Of a DNA stretch of 64,000 bases, positions 8,808-17,923 are shown piece by piece. Source of the DNA: Dyadobacter sp. MSC1_007 (GTDB lineage Bacteria > Bacteroidota > Bacteroidia > Cytophagales > Spirosomataceae); contig NZ_JAMOZL010000001.1 in assembly GCF_023667495.1 (NCBI RefSeq), forward strand, positions 248,001 through 312,000, read 5' to 3'. Made by a program: the position numbers and the translations under genes. The notes under the pieces are model-generated. The model did not search any database and had not been told where the DNA came from. It saw only the letters and a list, made by a program, of their open reading frames with translations. Numbering within the stretch: the stretch's first letter is position 1; every line of letters begins with the position of its first letter.

Positions 8808-10664
8808 ATGAAGTTTCAATTAGGTGTGCTATTGCTGATCGCTTCGGCGTTCAACGTTTCAGCACAAAGTGACCGTTGGCAGCAGCGTGCGAAATACGAG
8901 ATGGAGATTGATTTTGACGCTGCCAATCACCAGTATAAAGGCACTCAGAAGCTGGTTTATACCAACAATTCCCCGGATACACTCCATAAAGTATTTTATC
9001 ACCTTTACCTGAACGCTTTCCAACCCGGCAGCCAGATGGACGTGCGCTCACGCTCCATCAGTGACCCCGATCCGCGTGTGAAAGACCGCATTTCCAAACT
9101 GTCACCGACGGAAATCGGATACGAAAAGGTGCTATCCCTCAAACAGAACGGAAAAGCATTGAAATACCAGGTGGTAGGGACCATCCTCGAAGTTACGCTG
9201 AACGAAAAGATTCTTCCCAAAACGCAGCATACCTTCGAAATGCAGTTCGAAGCGCAGGTGCCTGTGCAGATCCGCCGGACCGGCCGCAACAATTCGGAAG
9301 GTATCGACTACTCGATGGCCCAGTGGTATCCCAAAATGTGCGAATACGATTACGAAGGCTGGCATTCCAACCCGTACATCGGGCGCGAGTTTTACGGGAT
9401 TTGGGGCGATTTCGACGTAAAAATCACGATTGACGCTTCCTATGTGGTGGCCGGAACCGGCTATTTACAGAATCCGGATAAGATCGGACATGGCTATTCC
9501 ACTAAAACCGTCACTCACAAACCCGGAGAGCGGCTTACCTGGCATTTTGTAGCGCCGGAAGTCCACGATTTCATGTGGGCAGCCGACCCCGACTACAAAC
9601 ATGATGTTGTAAAAGTAGATGACAATCTGGACTTACACTTCTTCTATCAGACCGACACGCTGGCTCATGTATGGAAAGAAATGGAGCCATTGGCCGTCCG
9701 TTCTTTTAAAATCATGAATGAGCGGTTTGGCCGGTACCCGTACAAACAATATTCAATTATTCAAGGTGGAGATGGCGGCATGGAATATCCCATGGCGACA
9801 TTGATAACGGGTCGCCTGAACCTAAACAGCCTCGTAAGTGTGGCCGTACACGAATCGATTCACAGCTGGTTTCAAATGATATTGGGCACCAATGAAGCCA
9901 AATATCCGTGGATGGACGAAGGTTTTACGACTTACGCGCAGAATATCGTGATGGCCGAACTTTTCAACACCAAAGGCGACGCCCAGCGGACCACGACGAA
10001 CAGTTATCGTGGCCTGGTGAAGTCTGGACTTGAAGAGCCACTTACGACGCACGCCGACCATTATAACACCAATCGTGCATACAGCATAGCAAGCTATTCC
10101 AAGGGTTCGGTGTTTCTGAACCAGCTGGCGTACATTGTAGGTAAGGATAAGTTTGAAAGAGGAATGAAGCGGTATTTCAATGAATGGAAGTTCAAGCATC
10201 CGAATCCAACCGACCTGAAACGCATTATGGAAAAGGAGTCAGGCCTGGAACTGGACTGGTACTGGGAGGATTTTGTCGGAACTACTAAAACGATCGATTT
10301 CAGTATCAGGGAAGTGTCCCCCAATGGCTCCAAAACCAATGTTGTGCTAGAAAGGATAGGGCAGATGCCGATGCCGTTGGATGTAGTCGTGACTTATAAA
10401 GACGGCAGTCAGGAGAATTTCTATATTCCGTTGGAAATCATGCGGGGTGAGAAGGAAGAGAAAATGTATGCTCAAACGACGCTGATGGCCGATTGGGGCT
10501 GGACTTATCCGAAATATACATTTTCAATCGATCGCAATCTGGCCGAAATCGTACGCATCGTCATTGACCCGAGCCAGCGAATGGCAGATATGGACATTGA
10601 TAACAATTTCTATCCAACGATAATCAGCGAGGTTCCCAGTTTCAAGGCCGCCAGGGCTCAATAA
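8808..10664 (+). CDS. M1 family metallopeptidase (aminopeptidase N-like), exported
   Basis: A 618-residue zinc aminopeptidase-like protein with a signal peptide ending NVSAQ. The exopeptidase motif is GGMEYP (323-328, the usual GAMEN variant), the zinc site is HESIH (348-352) and the third ligand is Glu371 in WMDEGFTTY. It should trim N-terminal residues from peptides in the periplasm or outside. It lacks the long C-terminal helical domain of E. coli PepN, as is common for Bacteroidota M1 proteins. Its stop directly abuts the stop of the convergent DUF5686 gene. Confidence 0.93.
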   Translation: MKFQLGVLLLIASAFNVSAQSDRWQQRAKYEMEIDFDAANHQYKGTQKLVYTNNSPDTLHKVFYHLYLNAFQPGSQMDVRSRSISDPDPRVKDRISKLSPTEIGYEKVLSLKQNGKALKYQVVGTILEVTLNEKILPKTQHTFEMQFEAQVPVQIRRTGRNNSEGIDYSMAQWYPKMCEYDYEGWHSNPYIGREFYGIWGDFDVKITIDASYVVAGTGYLQNPDKIGHGYSTKTVTHKPGERLTWHFVAPEVHDFMWAADPDYKHDVVKVDDNLDLHFFYQTDTLAHVWKEMEPLAVRSFKIMNERFGRYPYKQYSIIQGGDGGMEYPMATLITGRLNLNSLVSVAVHESIHSWFQMILGTNEAKYPWMDEGFTTYAQNIVMAELFNTKGDAQRTTTNSYRGLVKSGLEEPLTTHADHYNTNRAYSIASYSKGSVFLNQLAYIVGKDKFERGMKRYFNEWKFKHPNPTDLKRIMEKESGLELDWYWEDFVGTTKTIDFSIREVSPNGSKTNVVLERIGQMPMPLDVVVTYKDGSQENFYIPLEIMRGEKEEKMYAQTTLMADWGWTYPKYTFSIDRNLAEIVRIVIDPSQRMADMDIDNNFYPTIISEVPSFKAARAQ

Positions 10665-13229
10665 TTATCTTCCGAATTTAATGGAGGTCCCGACGCGCCA
10701 TCCCATGCCTTTAAAATGGGTCCCATGGAATTGCGCAACGGCCTCCAGACGGATGACCCGCAGGATATTATCAATCCCATAAACGACTTCGGAATAATTT
10801 CGGATCGTTGGTGCACGCAGGTAATGCAGTTGCAGCGTTTCGGACATACCCGTCACGCGCAGCGCCTGTATGCGTGTGAGCGCAAAATGTTGCATGGTCC
10901 AGATCGCGTGCGCCTGAAAAAACCATTTATTGGTGCTGTACCGGTAATATGGCAGCATCCTGAACTGGTCGGGCGGGTAGGCATATTGGAAAAAGAACTC
11001 ATTGCCCATGAAATGCCTGTAATCCGGGAAGTGCATTTGTTTTTTACTCAAAAAGCCACCTCCGCCCACAAAGTATTCCAGACTGCTTCTTGGCCCGAGG
11101 TTCATATCCTGGCGCATGGAGCCTTGTAATATGGAATAGTCGACATCACTGATAAAGCCTAACCCCCTTTTGTAATTGACACTGAATGACGGCCCGCGGC
11201 TTCGGAGATATCGTTTCTCGCCATTCCGGATCAGATAACGGCGCCATGGGCGTAACGTTGCTGTCAGGTCGAGGAGCATGGCATTGTGTTCCGGAAAACC
11301 TGTATCACTCAACTCGCGGTTGACCGGTCGGTTGGGTGTGAAGCCAAACCTGCTCCAAAAGAAGATCGGTCGGGCGCTTTCCTGATTGAAAAGCTCTTTC
11401 CGATGCTCGTATTCCAGGCTTGCATTCAGGCTCAATATATCCGCAATGTTGCGCAAAGTATATTCGGCACGGCCATATTGTTTTTGATAGAGCTTCATGA
11501 AATTTCGATCGAAAAAACGAGCGCCGAGACTGTTCGGAAGCGGTGGTATAGGATCGCGGTTGTTGATCTGGCTCGCCATTTCACCTCCCGAAAGCGAAAA
11601 GCCCCAATTATTGTTGCCAATCGTCGCTTCGACATTGCCATATAGCTTTTTTCTCCCGAATGAATACCGGATAAGCGGCTTGACACTCAAATAGGATGAT
11701 TTGCCCCACTTTTTCTGCCATTCGGTAAGGATATTGATCGCATTGCCCTCTACCGTATTATATGTAATTGAAAGCAGCGGGCTTTTGAAATAAAATGTGT
11801 TCCTGTTGCCGAGCGAATAGGTATTTCCGGTAACAATGTGGATTGGTTTGAAATACAGGGAATCAGGTTTAGCATTGATCTTAAGTGAATCTTTGATCAC
11901 CTTAATACTGTCCTGCATCACATAACTCGACGCTTCTGATTTAGTTAGCGGGATGGGCCGTAATGCCTGCCAATAGATGGTGTCACGCTTATTCGCCATC
12001 GAATCGATCACAATGGAGTCCTGCCTTACCAGTCGGCTGTCCGCCAAATCGCCTTTGCGCTCTTTTTTCTGCTGCTTTTCGTATTCCTTGGTCAGTTTGC
12101 GGAAGTTCTTTGTAGAAAACGCTTTCTGATCTTTGATCAGGTCCTGCAATTCAGTTTTGCGGCCGACTTTTGGCGCCTCTTCTTTTTTATGGTCACTGAT
12201 CACAATATCCTCACGCAATGCAGGATCTACATCGAGTTTTTCATAAGTAAGAGAAACCAGGTACTTGAACTCGCCTGCAAAACCAAGGTAACTGCCATTG
12301 ATCCTGAACTGTTGATTGACCGGTATCCACACGTTCTGCACAGGACTGAAAAGCTGCTTTGCCGAGATATTCAGGCCGCTTGTAGTGGTTTGGAGATCGT
12401 AACTATGGATCGACCAGCGGTCTTCAAGAATAAACAGACTTCCTTTGAAAACGCCCTCGCCATACGCTTTGGGAATGACCTTGATTTTGTTGACGAGCTG
12501 ACCGCGTTCTTCAAAAAAACCTTCATACTCAAATTTATAATATGCAAATGCCTTGGGTGACAGCGGAGAAATTGTTCCGGCAATTTCAGGACTGTATAAG
12601 CTGGCGAGAATGTATTCGTTGGGTGAGGGAATGCTGTTGTCGAGGCTGTTACGTGTAGAAACGATCTTTTGGCTGTAACTATTGGGCCGCCGGTATTTGA
12701 TTTCAGCCACACTTTCATTGATAATGGCTTTCCCTTCCTGCACGCCTTCTTTTTTGAGTCTTTTCTCAACCAAATAAGGGATCTTAGTAGGCAATGCCGT
12801 GCTTCTCGAATAAACTTTTGCCGTGTATCCTCTTACCTGTAGCTGGTGAAAACGCGCTTTGGCGATCGCCCTGCGCATAATGCTGTATGCCGGATCTTCC
12901 TTGCCCTTTCCAATTTTCGCCTCCTGAAGATTCAGTGCCTGCTCTTCGAGGACAACGTTGAGTTCTGTAAAACCGGCGCCTGTTGTAACAGTTTTAGAAA
13001 TACTTTTGAAGCCCAAATATTGAAAAATGATCTCGTGCGTGCCCGCCGGCAATGTGAACTCATATTCACCTTCCTCATTGGCCATGGTGCCATTGCTCGT
13101 GCCCTTCACCGCTATGCCCGCGTAGGGGAGAGCTTCCCCGTTTTTGGTAGTGACGCGTCCCCTGATACCCCCGGCCTGGGAGATATTTTGCATAGCAAGA
13201 AAAAGGATCAGGCAAACAAAAATGCGCAT
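10665..13229 (-). CDS. DUF5686 outer-membrane protein with carboxypeptidase-regulatory-like domain
   Basis: An 854-residue protein with a signal peptide (MRIFVCLILFLAMQNISQA), a carboxypeptidase-regulatory-like domain (GIRGRVTTKNGEALPYAGIA, about 22-95), a DUF5686 middle region that starts around PAYSIMRRAIAKARFH, and a C-terminal barrel-like part ending in FGR. Family members are outer-membrane proteins of unknown function in Bacteroidota. A paralogue with the same plan lies at 61012-63531. The C-terminal aromatic-Gly-Arg ending suits barrel assembly. No operon partners; transcribed alone. Confidence 0.88.
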   Translation of the reverse strand: MRIFVCLILFLAMQNISQAGGIRGRVTTKNGEALPYAGIAVKGTSNGTMANEEGEYEFTLPAGTHEIIFQYLGFKSISKTVTTGAGFTELNVVLEEQALNLQEAKIGKGKEDPAYSIMRRAIAKARFHQLQVRGYTAKVYSRSTALPTKIPYLVEKRLKKEGVQEGKAIINESVAEIKYRRPNSYSQKIVSTRNSLDNSIPSPNEYILASLYSPEIAGTISPLSPKAFAYYKFEYEGFFEERGQLVNKIKVIPKAYGEGVFKGSLFILEDRWSIHSYDLQTTTSGLNISAKQLFSPVQNVWIPVNQQFRINGSYLGFAGEFKYLVSLTYEKLDVDPALREDIVISDHKKEEAPKVGRKTELQDLIKDQKAFSTKNFRKLTKEYEKQQKKERKGDLADSRLVRQDSIVIDSMANKRDTIYWQALRPIPLTKSEASSYVMQDSIKVIKDSLKINAKPDSLYFKPIHIVTGNTYSLGNRNTFYFKSPLLSITYNTVEGNAINILTEWQKKWGKSSYLSVKPLIRYSFGRKKLYGNVEATIGNNNWGFSLSGGEMASQINNRDPIPPLPNSLGARFFDRNFMKLYQKQYGRAEYTLRNIADILSLNASLEYEHRKELFNQESARPIFFWSRFGFTPNRPVNRELSDTGFPEHNAMLLDLTATLRPWRRYLIRNGEKRYLRSRGPSFSVNYKRGLGFISDVDYSILQGSMRQDMNLGPRSSLEYFVGGGGFLSKKQMHFPDYRHFMGNEFFFQYAYPPDQFRMLPYYRYSTNKWFFQAHAIWTMQHFALTRIQALRVTGMSETLQLHYLRAPTIRNYSEVVYGIDNILRVIRLEAVAQFHGTHFKGMGWRVGTSIKFGR

Positions 13230-13374
13230 AAAGTAGGGTATAAGGGCTGAAAGAGGGAAAATGTAACCTGTAATTTGTACAATCAGTTACCGCAATTAGC
13301 ACAAAATACACGACATTACAGATCCCCCTTTTTAGTTTACTTACATAACCATACCAGTGATGCGGAAGTACAAT

Positions 13375-13410
13375 AAAAAAGCGATACACCCCTGAAATGG
13401 CATATCGCTT
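13375..13410 (-). terminator. Terminator of the dsbA-like gene
   Basis: An 8-bp stem (13379-13386 with 13403-13410), 16-base loop, followed on the minus strand by six T. It lies 24 bases past the stop codon. Confidence 0.7.
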
Positions 13411-13434
13411 CATATGTGTGAGATATATTAATTC

Positions 13435-14142
13435 TTAATCACATTCCCCATCAACGGAACAGGCAGCACCGTCGGCAAGGCTTACAAGCGGTTGCGGGTT
13501 GGCCTTCTCCCATTCACCGAATGACTGTTGCAATGCGTTAAGGAAGGTTTCGGTATGCTGTGCGCCGGAAACCGCATATTTACGGTCGAGCACAAAAAAC
13601 GGAACACCTCGTGCGCCCACCTGCTGCGCTTCATAAATATCCCGGCGAACATCTTCCCTGAAACGCGTTCCTGCCAGCACTTCCCTCAGCTCATCGGCAT
13701 CCAGCCCTATTGCGGTACCGAGTTCGACAAGCGTTTCGTGGTCAGCGGTGTTTTTACCATCTGTGAAATAAGCCTTGAACAATTGTTCCTCGGCGGCGTC
13801 ACCCAGTTGTTTTGTTTTGGCAAACTGTAAAAAGCGGTGTGCATCGAATGAATTGGCGAGCACAGCTTTATCCATATTGTATTCCAAACCCGCTTCGGCG
13901 GCCATATTCGTAACATGGTCATTCATTTGCTGCGCGTAGTCTGGCGTCCAGCCTTTGGTTTCAGCCAGGTACTCGTTAATGCTCTTGCCAGGCTCCGTCT
14001 TCATCTGCGGGTTCAGCTGGAAGCTTTTCCATTCCACCTGAATCTTGTCGCGGTCTGGAAACTCCGCCAATGCATGCTCAAACCTCCGCTTGCCGATATA
14101 GCAAAACGGGCACATTACATCACTCCATATTTCAACTTTCAT
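13435..14142 (-). CDS. DsbA-family oxidoreductase, FrnE/2-hydroxychromene isomerase-like
   Basis: A 235-residue cytoplasmic protein (no signal peptide) with the redox motif CPFC at residues 11-14 followed by YIGKRRFE, typical of the FrnE-like DsbA branch. The GARGVPFFV segment (about residue 178) carries the cis-proline. FrnE-like proteins act as disulphide isomerases in oxidative or electrophile stress; that role is inferred. It ends in a Cys-containing tail (AACSVDGECD). It lies 53 bases downstream of a nitroreductase gene in the same direction and is probably co-transcribed under HxlR control. Confidence 0.9.
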   Translation of the reverse strand: MKVEIWSDVMCPFCYIGKRRFEHALAEFPDRDKIQVEWKSFQLNPQMKTEPGKSINEYLAETKGWTPDYAQQMNDHVTNMAAEAGLEYNMDKAVLANSFDAHRFLQFAKTKQLGDAAEEQLFKAYFTDGKNTADHETLVELGTAIGLDADELREVLAGTRFREDVRRDIYEAQQVGARGVPFFVLDRKYAVSGAQHTETFLNALQQSFGEWEKANPQPLVSLADGAACSVDGECD

Positions 14143-14195
14143 AACATTCGTGTCTTTCGTGAATTCGGGGCATCAAAAGCCCGTAATTAAAAATG

Positions 14196-14828
14196 TCAAA
14201 TAGATATAAAAAGTTCTTCGTGCGCCCTTCTGACCTTTTTGGCATTCATCAACGGATCCTGCTGACCATCACGGTAACCGAGAGCCAGGATCACCACACT
14301 GCGCAACCCTTTTTCTCTCAGGCCGAGTATTTCATCCAGTTTTGCTGCGTCGAACCCTTCCATTGGCGTGGCATCCACGTCTTCTGTTGCGGCGGCTACC
14401 ACAGCATGTCCCAATGCGATATAAGCCTGGCGCGCGGCCCAGTCGAAGTTCACATCTTCGCTCCGGCTAAGGATACCATTATTGATATTGCTTTGAAATC
14501 CCGCCAGTGATTCCAACGGTACATTCCGTGTAGAGGCGATCAGGTTCATGTATTTGTCGACCTGCTCGGCGGTTATCTTTTCCCAGGCTGCGAACACGAG
14601 CAAATGGGAAGAGTTCGGAATCTGTGGTTGTTTGGCGGCCGACTGATATATCTTTTCTTTAAGTTCCTTGTTTTCAATTACTACCACATTGTAAGGTTGG
14701 AGGCCTGCCGACGAAGGCGCCAGTTTAATGGCTTCCAGGATGTTTTCCAGCTTTTCTTGTGGTACAGACTGGCCATTCATCCGTTTTGTAGCGTATCGCC
14801 AGTTCAGTTTTTCTATTAACTCGCTCAT
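14196..14828 (-). CDS. Nitroreductase-family NAD(P)H oxidoreductase, NfsB-like
   Basis: A 210-residue flavin enzyme with WRYATKRMNGQ at the N-terminus (FMN phosphate contact), LAPSSAGLQPYNVVVI near residue 36-51 and ALGYRDG near the C-terminus, all typical of NfsB-like nitroreductases. It reduces nitro groups, quinones or related electrophiles with NAD(P)H. It faces an hxlR-type regulator gene with an inverted repeat between them, and it probably leads a two-gene unit with the DsbA-like gene. Confidence 0.92.
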   Translation of the reverse strand: MSELIEKLNWRYATKRMNGQSVPQEKLENILEAIKLAPSSAGLQPYNVVVIENKELKEKIYQSAAKQPQIPNSSHLLVFAAWEKITAEQVDKYMNLIASTRNVPLESLAGFQSNINNGILSRSEDVNFDWAARQAYIALGHAVVAAATEDVDATPMEGFDAAKLDEILGLREKGLRSVVILALGYRDGQQDPLMNAKKVRRAHEELFISI

Positions 14829-14868
14829 TTTATATAAGTTTGGAGTGTTATCTTGATTAATCGATATG

Positions 14869-14876
14869 CAAACTTA
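14869..14876 (-). promoter_or_regulatory. -7 element (TAAGTTTG) of the nitroreductase gene
   Basis: An exact TAnnTTTG match on the minus strand, 41 bases upstream of the ATG. Its -33 region would overlap the -7 element of the divergent hxlR promoter. Confidence 0.45.
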
Positions 14877-14887
14877 AATAAATTTAC

Positions 14888-14908
14888 TATACATTTGTAA
14901 GTAGTATA
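14888..14908. promoter_or_regulatory. Inverted repeat between hxlR and nitroreductase genes, candidate HxlR operator
   Basis: TATAC (14888-14892) and GTATA (14904-14908) form an inverted repeat with 11 bases between. It spans the -7 element (TACATTTG, 14890-14897) of the regulator gene and its predicted start point. HxlR/YodB-type repressors usually bind such sites in divergent intergenic regions. Binding is inferred. Confidence 0.45.
14890..14897 (+). promoter_or_regulatory. -7 element (TACATTTG) of the hxlR-type gene
   Basis: An exact TAnnTTTG match 41 bases before the ATG, embedded in the inverted repeat. Confidence 0.45.
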
Positions 14909-14930
14909 CAAAAGGATAGTGGATTAAGCT

Positions 14931-15299
14931 ATGGAAAATACAAAAGAAATTAAGCCTCACAGTTTGGATGAATGCACAAAAAGCATCCTGCCGGTGCGGG
15001 ATGCATTGGAAGTGCTTAGCGGCAAATGGAAATTGCCTATTATCATTTCCCTCATGTTCGGGAACAAGCGCTTTTCACAGATCGCGAAGGAAATACCGGG
15101 CATTACAGACAAGATGTTGTCCAAAGAATTGCGCGAACTGGAATCCAACGACCTGGTAAAACGGACCGTGTACGACTCGATACCTGTCGTGGTCGAATAC
15201 TCGCTGACAGAATACGGGCATTCGCTGAAAATCGTGATCAAAACGCTGAGGGACTGGGGAGTGGCGCACCGGAAGCGGATGATGGCCCCCGTCGAGTGA
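14931..15299 (+). CDS. HxlR/YodB-family transcriptional regulator
   Basis: A 122-residue winged-helix protein with the HxlR core: SGKWKLPIIISL, RFSQIAKEIPGITDKMLSKE and LVKRTVYDSIPVVVEYSLTE. A Cys near the N-terminus (DECTKSI, residue 15) occupies the place of the redox-sensing Cys of YodB/HypR-like members, so it may sense electrophiles or disulphide stress. It faces a nitroreductase-dsbA unit and probably represses both sides through the shared inverted repeat. Confidence 0.92.
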   Translation: MENTKEIKPHSLDECTKSILPVRDALEVLSGKWKLPIIISLMFGNKRFSQIAKEIPGITDKMLSKELRELESNDLVKRTVYDSIPVVVEYSLTEYGHSLKIVIKTLRDWGVAHRKRMMAPVE

Positions 15300-15326
15300 C
15301 GCCCCTTACAGATCCTGACCGCTTTA

Positions 15327-16418
15327 CTAAGCGATTCGCCTTAACCAATCTCTAAAAAAATGTTTAGCAGGTAATTCAAAACCCTGATAGGTTAAGTAGG
15401 AAAACGCATACGTGATCAGAACAAAAATGACCAGTGTTCCGCCATTTATTGGATTCAATAATCCATACAGGTGAAAGAGGCCATGAAATACTATTTGGAG
15501 TGGGAAATGCAACAGGTAGGAACTATAAGTCAAATCTCCTGTCGTTTTCCATGATTTGCCACAGTTTGGAAAACGAATTTGAAGCCATGCCAGAAAGTAT
15601 ACTGTGGCGGGCAAAATGCTCATGGAAGCTAAGTAAACTTTGGGATGGTGATGTTGTATAAATGTTGATGGATAAAAGGCGATGCCAGCTACGCAAACAC
15701 CAATCGCAGGAAACTTGTTGGCGGCAAAAGTGGAATTCGTACTTTGATATTCAAATAACAGATACAATAAACCGCCGATAAAATAACAGAAAATACCTGC
15801 ACCGACGTGTATTCCGCCAACAGCAAGGCCCAGCAAACTCATTATGGCCAAGTATTTGGGACGCAATGGTACGTATCTGCAAAAGACGAAAAATAGCGCG
15901 TATAAGAGAGCTTCAACTGATACTGACCATATTGGGCCGTTAAATGAGTGTCCGTCTTGCAGACCCCAATAAGAGGCGAGCCCCAGTTGGAGTATGAAAT
16001 GTTTAAGGTCGTTATGTTCATACACAAAGTATGAGTTAAAAAGCTGATGATAACCGAATTGAAGAGAGGCAGTAAGTAACAGCGTCAGCAGATGCAATGG
16101 ATAGAGGCGTGAGAATCGATTCAATACGAATGTTTTCAAGGATATAGACCGACGCGCGACACCGTCAGAATAAACAGAAAAGAAAACAAATCCAGACAGA
16201 ATAAAGAAAAGGTAAACGGCTAGATCTCCATATTCATAAAAAGGCTTTAAGATGAAGTAGCCCGGTTGCTCACCTCTGTTGAAGCCGGGATGAAGTTTAT
16301 ACTTATCGAAAAAGAAATGTTGGTAATGCCAGATCAGAACGGCAAACGAAGCAAAGCCACGGAGAATGTCAAGCAAGTAAAAGTGGTGGATTTGATTTTG
16401 GGGTCTGCGTGTGTCCAT
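15327..16418 (-). CDS. Membrane acyltransferase, acyltransferase-3 family
   Basis: A 363-residue protein with about ten hydrophobic segments and the family's N-terminal signature LDILRGFASFAVLIWHYQH, whose Arg and His are the expected conserved residues. Family members move acetyl or other acyl groups to sugars in surface polysaccharides at the inner membrane. No glycan gene is nearby, so the acceptor is unknown. The gene is visibly more AT-rich than its neighbours and is flanked by unrelated genes, so it may be a recent arrival. Confidence 0.88.
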   Translation of the reverse strand: MDTRRPQNQIHHFYLLDILRGFASFAVLIWHYQHFFFDKYKLHPGFNRGEQPGYFILKPFYEYGDLAVYLFFILSGFVFFSVYSDGVARRSISLKTFVLNRFSRLYPLHLLTLLLTASLQFGYHQLFNSYFVYEHNDLKHFILQLGLASYWGLQDGHSFNGPIWSVSVEALLYALFFVFCRYVPLRPKYLAIMSLLGLAVGGIHVGAGIFCYFIGGLLYLLFEYQSTNSTFAANKFPAIGVCVAGIAFYPSTFIQHHHPKVYLASMSILPATVYFLAWLQIRFPNCGKSWKTTGDLTYSSYLLHFPLQIVFHGLFHLYGLLNPINGGTLVIFVLITYAFSYLTYQGFELPAKHFFRDWLRRIA

Positions 16419-16552
16419 GTTGCCCCAAAATAATCGTCCCTTCGTCCCGAACGAATTCGCGTGATCGACAGGCTAGCCGGAAATGTCCGAACGGTAGAAA
16501 CAGGCAATTTTTTGCTGGCATCTAAGCCGATGTTTTTCAGCATTGGGCAACA

Positions 16553-16582
16553 AAAAAAGCAACCCTCGCAGGTTGCTTTTTT
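16553..16582 (-). terminator. Terminator of the aldolase gene
   Basis: A perfect 12-bp stem (16553-16564 with 16571-16582), loop of 6, with a T run inside the minus-strand 3' arm. It lies 23 bases after the stop of fbaA. Confidence 0.85.
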
Positions 16583-16604
16583 ACATTTCAATAAAATCCG
16601 CAGA

Positions 16605-17684
16605 TTAACCCAGCTGATTGATGCAGTTCAAATCTTCGAATGCAAGTTTCAGGCGTTGGATCATGCTTTCTTCGCCTTTGCGTAGCCATACGCGTGGGTC
16701 GTAGTATTTTTTGTTTGGGGAATCTGGTCCTTCGGGGTTGCCGAGTTGTGATTGCAGATATCCTTCTTTGTCTTTGTAATATTTCAAAACACCTTCCCAA
16801 GTCGACCATTGCATATCAGTATCGATGTTCATTTTGATCGCACCGTACTCGATAGCCTCGCGGATTTCTTCGCGGGAAGATCCTGATCCTCCGTGGAATA
16901 CGAAGTTGACAGGCAATTCACCCGTTCCGAATTTCTCCTGGATGTAATTTTGTGAGTTACGAAGGATTTTCGGCTCCAATTTCACATTACCTGGCTTGTA
17001 TACACCATGAACGTTACCAAATGCAGCAGCAATGGTGAAGTTAGGAGAGATTTTAGAAAGCTCTTCGTAAGCAAATGCCACTTCCTCAGGCTGCGTGTAC
17101 AGTTTCGAACTGTCTACATCGCTGTTGTCCACACCGTCTTCCTCGCCACCGGTTACACCGAGTTCGATTTCGAGGGTCATGCCCAATTTCGCCATACGCT
17201 CGAAATATTTAGCGCAGATCTCGATGTTTTCCTCGATAGGCTCTTCTGAAAGGTCGAGCATGTGCGAGCTGTACAAAGGCTTGCCATATTGGTCGAAATA
17301 ACGTTCGCCAGCGTCGAGTAGACCGTCGATCCAGGGAAGCAATTTTTTAGCACAATGGTCTGTATGCAGGATTACGGGAATGTCGTAAAGTGCAGCCATT
17401 TGGTGTACGTGCATCGCACCTGAAATACCACCGGCGATAGCGGCCTGCTGATTGGCATTCGAAAGGCTTTTTCCTGCGTAAAATATAGCACCGCCATTAG
17501 AAAACTGAACAATGACAGGGCTGTTAACTGCTTTGGCAGTTTCTAGTACTGCATTCACTGAGTTGGTACCTACCACGTTAACTGCCGGAAGGGCGTAGTT
17601 ATTTTCGTTGGCATGGCGGAAAATTTCGCTAACTCCATCGCCGGTTACAACACCGGGTGCAAAGCGTTTTGTAGTCTCGCTCAT
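16605..17684 (-). CDS. fbaA: Fructose-bisphosphate aldolase, class II
   Basis: A 359-residue FbaA-type enzyme that cleaves or forms fructose 1,6-bisphosphate in glycolysis and gluconeogenesis. The zinc site HTDHCAKK is at residues 107-114, the phosphate-binding HGGSGSS loop is near 270 and the NIDTDMQ segment follows. The size and the long FbaA-like insert place it in class IIA. It is transcribed alone. A 9-bp inverted repeat lies 34 bases upstream of the start, flanking a possible -7 box. Confidence 0.97.
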   Translation of the reverse strand: MSETTKRFAPGVVTGDGVSEIFRHANENNYALPAVNVVGTNSVNAVLETAKAVNSPVIVQFSNGGAIFYAGKSLSNANQQAAIAGGISGAMHVHQMAALYDIPVILHTDHCAKKLLPWIDGLLDAGERYFDQYGKPLYSSHMLDLSEEPIEENIEICAKYFERMAKLGMTLEIELGVTGGEEDGVDNSDVDSSKLYTQPEEVAFAYEELSKISPNFTIAAAFGNVHGVYKPGNVKLEPKILRNSQNYIQEKFGTGELPVNFVFHGGSGSSREEIREAIEYGAIKMNIDTDMQWSTWEGVLKYYKDKEGYLQSQLGNPEGPDSPNKKYYDPRVWLRKGEESMIQRLKLAFEDLNCINQLG

Positions 17685-17717
17685 AGTAATAAAGGATATT
17701 TTTTCAAGAAATAATTT

Positions 17718-17746
17718 TACAATTCAGGTAACAAAAATGAATTGTA
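17718..17746. promoter_or_regulatory. 9-bp inverted repeat upstream of fbaA, candidate operator
   Basis: TACAATTCA (17718-17726) and TGAATTGTA (17738-17746) are perfectly complementary, with 11 bases between. On the minus strand the spacer region contains CATTTTTG, one mismatch from the -7 consensus, so the repeat would bracket the fbaA promoter. It lacks a T tract and is unlikely to be a terminator. Confidence 0.45.
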
Positions 17747-17857
17747 CGGCAATCCCTGCAAGTTAGGTATTTTAGGCAAAATGGCGGAGATCTGAGAGGT
17801 TTATTATGCATTGAAACGAAGATTAATCCATCGATAACCGTTTTAACGCAATCTGTG

Positions 17858-17865
17858 TATCTTTG
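17858..17865 (+). promoter_or_regulatory. -7 element (TATCTTTG) of the small membrane protein / CorC-like unit
   Basis: An exact TAnnTTTG match 66 bases before the ATG at 17924. Confidence 0.45.
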
Positions 17866-17923
17866 AAAATGAATGAAAAATGAGGTGCTTCCCGCCTCGC
17901 TGTTTTACTAATTGCTCCATTGA

